Source: Crambe crambe
Taxonomy: Eukaryota; Porifera; Demospongiae; Poecilosclerida; Crambeidae
Direction: 5' to 3'
Assembly: GCA_963924555.1 (NCBI GenBank)
Contig: OZ004582.1
Location: 5,890,001-5,954,000 of the forward strand
DNA length: 64,000 nt
This document shows positions 1 to 12,000 of the stretch, piece by piece. The notes beneath the pieces are model-generated. The model saw nothing but the letters and a program-made list of their open reading frames with translations, was not told where the DNA came from and did no database searches. Each line of letters starts with the position of its first letter. The first letter of the stretch is position 1. Position numbers and translations under genes: made by a program.

Positions 1-2
1 TG

Positions 3-3000
3 ATGTCAACTTCAGTGAGGCTAAATCTTCGCTTTCAGACGTCGTCCAGACGTCGTCGCCACTCCCATAATGAAACACAGGTACTCGAATCAGAATAATT
101 AGTATTTGTATCTTGATTACAGGGGTAATATCATCCAATAGGGTTGCTGAATAGATAAGAAGGATAGTGTCATCTCAGAGGGGATATAATGCACATCATT
201 ATACATGTATAGTACATACTACTTATATCCAGGGTATTCTAGCTCAGTCAAACTTTTCTGGCCATCTATGAATTCTTCCTATACAAATAATTTTAAAAGG
301 AGGTGGTGGTACTAAATGTCCCGGTGTGATCTTTTGAAAGCAAATTCTAATGCATAGAGAAGGGCAGATCAAGAATGGAGGGAAGATCCTTAATCTATGG
401 AGTGGTTGCACTCTGGGCTCGTAAACTGGATGGTCATGAAATCAATCAAGTCCCACCAGTGACTTAATATGCATAGTGTTTATCCTTATTATTAATTTGC
501 TGTGTATACTGGCATGCCACCAGTCGGAAATGAGTACCTGGAACTCTCGAATATCAGTTGTGATTCAAGTGGAATTTGAGAAGAGCTTATCAGTCCTGTG
601 AATTCTTACCTCCTTAGTGCAATATGATTTGCATGCATGTACTGTACATGTATGTACATTACACGCAAATGTGTACATAGGTGGACACCCTTTACCCTGC
701 TGTTCCGACCAAGAAGAGGAAGTTGGAGAGTGGTGGAGGTGAAGGGTCGTCACTGCTACTGTCTCCTTGTGGTGGTGTCAGTGACTGTGATGACAACCAG
801 CTGGTTCCCGGCAATGAGGCGGACTTCCTCCCAGAGGATCTGGACCTGTATGAGTCAGAATTGTGAGTGAATCTTTGGTCATGTAAATCTAATATGCATT
901 CAGTGAGGATTATAGCAAACCAATTTTTGCTGGGTCAAAATATCAAATGTCTGATCAAAATTTGCTTTGGTTGGTATATTGGCCTAATGCTATTGTGTTC
1001 CTTCACAGTTTACTTGGTGCTGGATATTCTATATGGACTTTTTTTACTGTTAATTGTACTCAAGAATGTATCTATTTAAAGGCCATGTTACGTATGTATG
1101 GTCAATCAACTTATAGAGAAAGATCATTTTTGCCAATATATATTATTTTTAGGATGATAATTATGACACCTATTTTGTATCAAATATCAATTTTAGATCT
1201 TTTTCTTTAGGATAAAGAAAACTCCAGTGGATGAAACATCAAACTTAAATCCAAGAGGGTTCTTCTTCATCCTTCCCAATGAGCTACTCCATCACATCTT
1301 CTCTCTCCTATCCCATGCTGAGTTAGGCTCCCTCTCCCTCACCTCCAACGAGATGAATATTTGTGTCAGGGACTACCTCTTTACTGTGATGGGGAGTAGG
1401 CATATACTTCCGATTGTGCCCCCCATGGTGACAGGAAGTGGCCACATCCTGTCTGCACAACCCTTCATCGATGAGAATACATATCATGTTCCAGATAAAT
1501 CAGTGCAGAGTGTTGTGGCTGATATTGTGAGACAATTCGAAAGCTTAGGTACGTAAGTAAGATCCTGTTTATCCCCTGATTTACTAGCTATAAAAAACAC
1601 AACAAAACAAAACAAAAACAAACAAACAAACAAACAAACAAACAAATTATAAAGCACAACAATCCAGCAGCCTGGGGGAAAATGGCCAAAGGTGTCCAGA
1701 TAACCGTAGATCTATGCCCCTATGCCTCAGTATCTTGGATTTATTCCCCCCATGCTACAAACTATTGTAAAAGCTTTAAAAATTCTAAGCACAAAAATTA
1801 TAAACAGGAATTTGAATTTCTGGTATTAAATTTTCTTGCTTTTTGGATAGGGATGCTGATGAAGCGATTAACAATGATGCAGTCACTTCGATGTCGTCTA
1901 AAAACTGCTTCCTTCTTCTTGAACAAGGTCAGTGCTTTTTTGTGTGTGTCTATGACTGCCTCAGTTATGGTCCCGGTGCCAACACCAGAAAAACGTAGTT
2001 ACTCTTCCTGTGAGCTCCTAGCCCTGCTCCAGGAGGTTGCCAGCACTAAAGTCCTATATACTGCCTGCTTAGTGCATAAGCATGCTGACTTGACCAGGTG
2101 CATGTGACTGCCAGCAGCAGCAATATGATTTGTACTTTTATATATAGGAAGAAATTGCATGGATACTATAATTAGAGTATATGTACATATGCTATGAATC
2201 TTATAACCATATCATTTCATATATGTAGTTGAGTACTTTATTTTTGTTTATTGTTATTGTTTTTTGCTTGTTTGTTTGTTTGTTTTTGTTTTACATACAG
2301 CTTGATTATACCCACCAAGCGTTGATCTACTTTGCTGGGCATTCTACAGCTTATTACTGTTTTGGGTGTCTGTTCCATACGTTCATCCAGGGATGGGAGG
2401 ACTATGAGAAGATGAAAGCTTATAACCTAGTTGAGTCCATTGCAAAGTATGTGTGTCTGTATAGTAATGTAGCAGTTTCCCCCCAGTATACTAAATGCAG
2501 GGCGGGCCACCCTGTTTGGATAAAGAAAATTGGTCTGGGTTTATGGCATTATAATTATTCTCATGAATATACTTAAACACCCTGTTTGAAAATACAGCTA
2601 GGAGAGACTCTGATGTAGAGTAGTAGAAAGTACTGTACCTGAGTTAGCAATGCAGCTACCTATGTATATATAGGACAAGATGAAAATCCATAAGACAGAA
2701 TGTTCCTGCTTTCATATTAGAGGTCACTGTGTAAAAAGAATAAACTACCTCAATCTGTATAATTATAGCTGCCACTTTTTTTCCAGTCCCAAAGCACAAG
2801 GTTCTAACATACATACTCGGCAAAAGCGAGCTTTACAAATTATATTTCTGCACATGTGCTCTTAATGTTGGTACTTAACATACAATTCTTTCTTCCCAAG
2901 GCTCCAGCAGCGTGTGGAAAAGGTGCTTCGTTCTTCCCCATCCACGTTGTACCATCTTGAGCGAGATATCAGACTCGTCCATCGTCGAGTGTTCCTGGAC

Positions 3001-6000
3001 CACGCCATCAAGAGAAGTGAAGAGGAGTACGAGTTCTGGTTGACTCTCATTCTGAAGCCATGGCCAATCACCTTCCAGGCACGTCTACTTTATCTCTTCA
3101 CTGCACCTGAAGATAGCAACGGTTAGTTTAGTACCCTTTTATTTATTTTGTTTTATTTGTTTGTTTATTTGTTTGTTTGTTTATTTTTCTAGTTCATTTA
3201 CTTATTTGTTTATTTATTTATTTATTTATCAAGGGTAACCACATACCAAGTAGGATATAGATGCATAGCAATATTAAAAAGTGCAAAGGTCATAACATAG
3301 AATCGCATTAAATATCCATTGCTGGCACTAGATATATGCTATTATTATTGCTAGATCAATCTATACATAAAGAAAAGAAAATAGCTATATCCCACTAGGT
3401 ATATGGCTCTTCTATAATAGTAATTAAATACTAAGATGGGAAGAACAAAGCTCTAGAGTGCCTGAAAGAGTAATTGATGTATGCTATTTTTCTACTCCTT
3501 TGATAACATCTTGTCCATTTTAGATCATGTATAATCTTTCAACCTCAAATGGAATGATTTAAAGTGCATGTCCTAGTCGTGAGTAGAGACTGGTACAGTA
3601 TCAACTCATATTTTAGCTATTGGGTACTGATATCTCTGGCTGGCTTGCACGCGCACATGCATGTGATCGTGACAGATGTGCGCATGCGCAAATAAAATGG
3701 CTAACATAGTATTGTTTATAATGAAAAGTCATTCGATATGAGTTGGAGGAAAACTATATGGATAACAATGGTAAAAGCACAATATGTGCAACTGTACAAG
3801 TTGTTATGAATTTGACTGTTGTATGTGAAAGGATATAGCCTGATGAAAGAATCATAAAAATATTAGATTTAGACGGCAGCTGGTGCCAATTGTTGACGCT
3901 GTTCTGAAGGAGTTTAAGTGGACATATCATCTTCTGCATTGTTTTCCAGATGTAAGCAGTTTAGTTGAACCTGTAGCAAGAATAGAATAGATACAGAGAG
4001 TCATAGTTTGTATTGTTCGATGAGAGAAGCCGCACCCATTCTGGACTAACCTAACCCTACTTAGAGACTCTCTGTTGTACGATAGTACTCTCTAAGTAGG
4101 GATGGCATGGATGCTCCATTGGAGTAGCCTCCTGCAGTCAGCAATTCCTAACTTGAAGACAGAACACCTTCAATGTTCAAGGACTCAAATATGAAGAGCA
4201 GAGAACAAAGCAGTATCATTTTACAGCGACTTCAAAAATCGCCGTTTTCATCTGGTCATTCATCATCATCATCTTATTTCAGAAATGGTTCATTCAAATG
4301 CTATAATTCTTATACCAATCTACTCAGAAATGACTGCGCTATAATCCTTTACTTTTAAATCGACATGTTCAAAAATAGCATGTCATTTTCCAACTTGTTA
4401 GCTTTCAACCTACAACAAGGCAGACATTTTTATGCCCCGCCCCGTACACGTGATTCTTGGACCTTGACCTCTCAACTGACTAGTGAATCCGTCATTAGCT
4501 TTCTCGGTCTCTTGATGCTCAGAGCGTAAACCCTAGGCACTAGTCTGGTTATGAATCAAGCCTTGATGTAACAGTATAACAGGTACATATCAGTAAAGGC
4601 CTTAAAAATTATAATTAGGTCAATGACAATCTTATTAATATAAACTGTATAGATCTTCCAGATCAGATTCATTTCGGCTCATACAATATTATGATGAAAT
4701 CTCCAATGAACTACATAGCTACAATACGTGAACTTTAACTTTTGATAGCATCCAGTTGCCTATAATAAAAAAATAGAGCATTACATCAAAAAAGATGACG
4801 AACAAGTAAAGGAAAAAATATTTATTCTAAATAAAAAAGAGAAGTAGCTAGGGATGGCTGTGTGCGGTTCAAAAAAGTTCAGCAACAAGAGAGTGAACTT
4901 CAGTCAAGTAACCCCTTATGCATCACCAACAGTACGAGGTAACTATTCCTACTTCACTCCCTTAAGTTATATCTCATCATGGGAGTGAAGTAGGAATAGT
5001 TGGCTCATAGTTGGTGGTGGATAAGGGGTTACTTGACTGAAGTTCACTCTCTTGCTGCTGAACTTTTTTGAACCGCACACAGCCATCCCTACTTCTCTTT
5101 CTTATTTAGAATAAATATTTTCCCCTTTACTTGTACATTATAGCCTATAGACTCTGGGGTATTCATAGGCCATTATCAGAATAGCACTTCTCATAATCCC
5201 ATAGTTTCCTTGTGGGAGTGGTGCAGGCACACTAGAATTATCCTTAACGTCAATGATGTCATCACGCAAACGTTTGCCATTCCAATCCCTCCTTTATCCT
5301 TTATCTTTGGCTTAATAGTGTAGGTATATTCATTAAAGCTTATAGGTATTCATAGACCACTCACCCAGTCTAATCGCCAGCGTTGGCGAGGCCCATAGGG
5401 CTAATACAACTTTAATTGCACAGACACGCACTTTTATCACTCACCAGTTTACGGAAGTATCTGGAGAGAGTATTTGTGGTCAAATTCACTTCCTTTAGTT
5501 GTAGTGCCGAGATTTTCCTTTACAGAAGGCATAAAGCTGCCTGTAGCTGCACCTTGCACGGTACTAACTCCACTATAATTTTAGTAGCAAATGCAGCTGC
5601 ACGTGCGAAGCAGCTGCTACATTTTTGTGGTCTTTGATGTTGTGATAATCAATCGTGTTGTGGGCTGTGACATTTGTATTTCACACTTCCTGCCACTACT
5701 TCGAAGGTATGTAGAGCTCCTCCTATTATAAGTGGCATGTTATGCGTAATAAAATTAACTGTCCATTAGTGCATGTCTGTAATACAGCCTTTGCTTTATA
5801 GAGCCTTTGAATGCTGCTCATAGCTTGAAGCTACGTATACTGTTCATTGAATATACGATGGCCTACTGAATAAGCTAGCAGTAGTCCATCCAAATCTTTT
5901 ACTATAGCTATACACACACTATAGCAATGACAACCCTTGCCCATGGACCATGTCACTCTGTAAGCAGTGATCATTCAGATACACACTTAAAAATATTAGA

Positions 6001-9000
6001 CACGGATACCTCTGCCAGGCTTCCATGAAACAAATCGAAAGGAAAACCCTTAGCTAACATTAAAAATTTCCATCCTTGATGGCTGCCCAACCAAGCAGGT
6101 AGCTACGAACAGAAACAATTTGTTGTATTCAGAACTGTAAAAAACTGACATACAGCACCACCAATCTTTTAATACCCCAGGCCAACCCCAGATAAAGTTG
6201 ATATTCTCTCTTGATAGGTACAGATGTGTATCACATATGTTTGATACTATTATGTTTCCTGGGAGTAAGATTTTCATCCAATTGAGCAAGAGTTACACTA
6301 AAGATGCTATAGGTTCCTGAATCAGAATGCCCTTATCTCTCTTTTAACTCTATCCCAGAAGAGCTACTACCACACTTTATGTCTGTACTCCTTTTTCATG
6401 GGATCGGGAATACCAGTTTTCTCTCTACATTCTATCATTTTTCTCCTTCATCAATAATGAAACACTGTGTGGTTCACTAGGACAAGTGACAGCAGATCCT
6501 GCCTCCCCTTCCCTCCGACTTGTTGGCTGTGGATATTTTAGAGTACATTCATCATGATTTCAGCAATCTTCACCAGTCACCCTCTTTTATTCAATGAAAT
6601 CAGAGTCTCTCCATGACTTGCACTATCATCAGTAGAACAGTGTGGGAGCGAGCAGACATGATCATGCCCTCTACCGAAGCTCTAAAGCTCCACTGGAATC
6701 GCTCCCTGTGGTATTAGAGATGTGGCATCATGCAACTTCCAACGACATTGGTAAGTTAGCTGTTTGAGAAATGTAATTAAGATTCGATTTTACTAGCTCA
6801 TTGACACACATACATTTACCTATATAGCTGGAAATGGTTGGATGGAAAAGTCCAAAGTGTCTTAGACGTTCCTGAAAACATGGCAAGAGTTCAGGAGAGG
6901 TTGGATTTTATTTTCAATGGGTGTGGCTAAAAATTGACAAGCATACAAATGTGGACCAGGATGCAAGTGTGTCAACTGTTTAAATAGCTACCATGATAAC
7001 AGTCTCAATCATCCTGAAGCAGTGATGGAGCTGTAAACATTGATGGACTTCAGAAGGAGAATGAAGAATTGATAGGAGATAATGTAGAGAGTGATGAAGA
7101 ACATGAACCAAATGAAAGACAGGATGAATGGGTGTGACATTTGCATTTTACAATACTTACATCCACAAAATTGCTACTGTATATTATACAAGCATTACAG
7201 CACAGGATCCAGCTAGAATCTGAAGTGTCCACTGCTAGGAACGAAAATTCTAGCAAGAAACACTATGACGTGATGAAACTAGCCAAGCAACAGAGGCAAC
7301 ATATAGCTGAATTTTCTGCCTGTTTATAGCTTGCAACAATGTTTACTGTGCAGTAATACTTACCTAGGTTTCATCTTTAGCCGAAAGTGCTCTCCATATT
7401 GCTTCTTCGGCTTCTAAGAGGCAGTTACAGTCCATACAAAACACCCGCACAGTTTCTGTTTTTCGACTACAATTTATGACGTCATCGCTACTACGTGGTA
7501 ATTAATTACGTGCACTGGCGATTAGACTGCACCCAAATAGGCCACACATGAAGGATTGAACAGTGGCCCTTACAAAGTGTATAGTCCTTGCAAAGTTTAA
7601 GTTTCTATATTGAGAAATGGCTGAAAATACCATCAAGAAGCTCGAGGAACAGCTCAATTGTGCCATCTGTCTGGACACCTATACTGATCCTAAGCTTCTC
7701 CAGTGCTTTCATATCTATTGCAGGAAGTGCCTTGTGAAACTCGTGGTCAGAGACCAGCAGGGACAACTCACCCTAGCTTGCCCAACCTGTCGTCAGGCCA
7801 CACCTGTTCCAGCCAATGGAGTGTCAGGTCTCCAGTCAGCATTTCAAGTCAACCACTTTCTAGAGATCTTGGAAGAGCACAAGAAGGCTAAAGATACAAC
7901 AGCCAGTCAGGAGGGGGAAAAGACTGTTGTGACACGCCCCAGTCATCCAAAGAAGGTGATTACTAACTGCTTTGAACATATAAAGAAAGAACGAGAGCTT
8001 TACTGTGAGACGTGTGGTGACCTGATCTGTTTTGAATGTGTCACTAAATGGGGCGGGCATCATAATCACGACTACCATGCATTGGACAAGGCATTTGAGA
8101 TCTACAAGGGAGAAATAACTCCATCATTTGAGCCACTGGAGAGGAAATTGGAGGCTGTTAAGAAGGCACTGACACAGTTGGATAAGTGTCACACAGATTT
8201 AGCTGACCAGCAAGCAGCTATTGAAGCTAATATACACGACAGCATTGGACGACTCCATGAAGTCCTTGAAGTTAGGAGGACTGAACTGATCGGTCAATTA
8301 CATGAAAAAATTCAAAAGAAGTTGAAAATTCTTGCAGTTCAGAGGGACGAGATTGAAACCATCCAGGCACAACTGAGCAGCTGTCTCGACTTTACAAGGG
8401 AGAGTCTGAAGACGAGCAATCGGGAAGAGGTACTGATAATGAAGATAAACATTGTGAACCAAGTGAATGAACTGACCACACCTTTCCCACCAGATGTACT
8501 GGTGCTGAACACTGAAGCTGATTTGAAATTTCTAGCCTCACCCAATATCACTGACAAATGTCAAACCTATGGACAGATATTCTCATCAGAATCCTCTGAT
8601 CCATCGAAATGCCAGGTCACTGGTAAGGATTTGGAGGTAGCACTGGTTGGAGAGAAGTCTACAGCTGCTTTGCAAGTCATCAATTTCAAGGGCCAACCAT
8701 GTGATGAGTCGATCAAGTCATTGCAGTGTGAGCTTTCTTCAGATGAAACTGGTGCAAGAGTGACATGCAGCGTAGAGAGAATGGAACAAGGCCAGTACAG
8801 GATCAGCTACCAACCCACCATCAGAGGAAGGCACCAACTACACATCAAAGTCGAAGACCAACACATCAGAGGAAGTCCATTCGATGTTATGGTGAAGTTG
8901 CCACTTGAAAGGCTTGGTACTCCAATCCGAACTATTGATGGGGTGCGATCGCCTCGAGGAGTGGTAGTCAGCCAGAAGGGGGAGATGGTTGTTACAGAGG

Positions 9001-12000
9001 CTGATAAATTTATGGTCTCTTTCTTTAGTGCTGATGGAGAAAGGCTTCAATCATTTGGCTCACGTGGCTCTGGCCAAGGAGAGTTTGAGCATCCTTGGGG
9101 AATAGCAATAGATGATGACGGGAATATTCTTGTGGCAGATCGTGACAATCATTGCATACAGAAGTTCACAGCAAGTGGCCAGTTCCTCTCTGCGGTTGGT
9201 AAAAGAGGTAATGGACCTCTGCAATTCAATAAGCCTAAGGAAATAGCATTCAACACTGTGAACAAGAAGGTGTATGTGGTGGATGATTCAAATAATCGTG
9301 TTCAGGTTTTGAACTCTGACCTCACTTTTTTCAGCAAATTTGGCAATATGGGCAGTGGTAAGGGACAGTTTGACTCTCCACTTGGTATAGCCTGTGATAC
9401 CGCTGGGAATGTTTATGTGGCAGATGCTTATAACCATCGTATCCAAGTCTTCACGAGCGAAGGGCGGTTCTTGCGAACATTTGGGAAGTATGGACTTGGC
9501 AGGGAGGACCTGAACTATCCATTTGGCATCGTTATAGACGCTAGTGATGTGGTGTATGTAAGTGAGGGAGTAGATTATCGAGTGTCTATGTTCACCTCTG
9601 AGGGTCATTTCTTGACCTCATTTGGTGGGTATGGGAAAGGTCCAGGGAAATTAGAGTGCCCTTGTGGACTAGCAGTGGATAGTAGTGGTGATGTGTATGT
9701 CTGTGACTGTAGTAACAATCGTATTCAAGTATTTTGAGCCCTTGAAATTAATTTCATGTACTTTAATGAAATGTTCTTACTCTATATTATATGATTTTCA
9801 ATTACAAAGGAAAGAAATACCATATTCTTCACTCATGATATTTTGTATGGCCTATTCATTGAGTTATATTCATAGACCATCTGCACCTTGATAGCACACC
9901 ACATCTAATAGCTAGAGTATACCAACCTTTCAAGAACACTTGGAGATTGTTTGCCATTGCCACCCACCTTGTACCTACAAGAATGTACAACATCTCTCAC
10001 ACTTGTAGATAAGACATATCATATTGCGATAGTGGAATTGGATAGTGCCAAGATCCAGTGGTTGGAATGTTGAAGTAGTATTTGCTGGCAAGAAGCAGTA
10101 TAGTAGTAGCTATAGCTGTTATTTTATTGCAAATTCTTCAGGATGATAGCCAGCATATGATATCCATAATTTCTCGTGTCATCCAAGCCTTCTTCTGAAA
10201 TTAACAAGTAGGTCTGATTTCTTTAGGCATCTAGGAGTTTCTGAACGCCATTATTACGAAACTCTTTCTTACCAGCAGCAGGCTCAAAAATGCTACTCTA
10301 ATTAGTGAATGTCTAAGGCAGCTATTCAGATTGCAAAGGCAAGATATCGTGTAATAACCCCCCAAAAATAGCGAATGCGCGACCATCCTCAGACCTTCTT
10401 GCTGCCGACTAATACCAAGACATGTTTACTAAGTGTTCCTCGCTCATCAGAGTAAATAAGAACTTCATGAGTGGTACATGATTGCATGCTCCAAGAACAT
10501 CTTGAATTGATAGAAAAGGCAAAATAAAGGCTGAGTGTCTTGGGAAATATAATAGGTTCTAGGGGGTGGGAAAAGCGAGTGTTAAGAAACTTCAAGTGAA
10601 TCAGGTGATGTGTCTGGCTGTCTGGGGAGACGTTACAAGAAAGATTTCATAACCACTCTAGAGACATATGGAACATGGATGAATTTGGCAAGCTCTGCCT
10701 AAGAGTTTGGTCAGTGGGGTAAACAATGTTGTCAGAAAAATAAGAAGAGGATTAGCCTCTTTATTGTCCCTTTTTCTGGGTGAGATGAATGCACTCTGTT
10801 AGCTGGAGCATTGGGCTCGTACATATAGAGAGCACTGTCTCCTTGTTCTTCGAAACTTTGCCAACGGTGAACCTACTTAATCAATTCTATCTTCTTTTTC
10901 AGTAGCAAGTAATTTCTGTAATTTCTCTTCTTGAGATGCCATACTGCCATTTTCTGCTAGCTAATATCAAGTCATGGCAAGTCAAGTGGTGAACAGCAGC
11001 GCTCCAAGTTTGGAGAAGGACTCGTATATAAGAGGATATTAAGTATCAGCAGTGCAAGAGGTGATGAAGCAGGACCAAATGATTGCAAAGATGTGAATGT
11101 CGTCGCAATAATTTTACTTCAATAGTTGGTCATGTTCCTTATAACTTGGCTCCAGCCTGTCGCACTTTTTAAAGCGTGAAGTGAATAAGGCATTCGTAGC
11201 AGTAACTGGCTGGATATGGACTAGAAATCCCACGTAAATACCACCTTTAAGACCAAAACCATATACAGAAATGATGAAAGGAATTATGGACAGTTCAGTT
11301 GTCTAATTTTTTATAGCTAGCTAGCTAGAGGTGGTGTGGCATTGTGGGTGTGGTTTAGTTTTGGTAAGGGGTTATCAAGTATGCAATTCGTGTATGAACA
11401 ACGTGAATCTTCACTACTCGCAGAATTCCAGTCTATAATTATATAAGCTCCACTGGCAAGTTCTGCTGCTCTAGTTAGACCAAAGTAGTTAAGTATGAAG
11501 GTAGCCTTATATGATGTCTAAAACAGGTTTTTAAAAATGTTTGGTATGTATAACAGATACCAAGTAGAGAGTGCTGTTTGGTTATGTCATCATGTAACAA
11601 TTTTGGTAAAGAGGTTGTCATGCAAATAGCATAAATTCTAGGATAATATTAGTGAGTAGCTATAATATTGTGGTCCACTGAAAATGGAGTTGTCATGATT
11701 ATATGTATAGGTAGTACTTAGTTCAAAATATCAACAAAGGTTGTTCAAATTGCCATGATCTGTGTTCAACAGTTATCTATGGATATAGTTCAAAGTATCA
11801 GCAATGATCCGTGGATATATCAATAGCTTTTTATCAATTTATAATTAGGTTATAACTTACTCTCTTTGTTGAAGGTTTCATATCTTGGACAGAGGCGTGT
11901 GGCTGCTCCCACTTGCAGCATGAGATGGGATCTGACTCAGTGGACTTCAGTGAACTTGCTAACAGCCTGCGAGTGATGCTGGAGTGTGGAGCAAGAAACT

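Noticed and set aside
10389..10595. 68-codon minus-strand ORF in FBXO47 intron 6
   Set aside because: No recognisable domain or conservation with other parts of the window.
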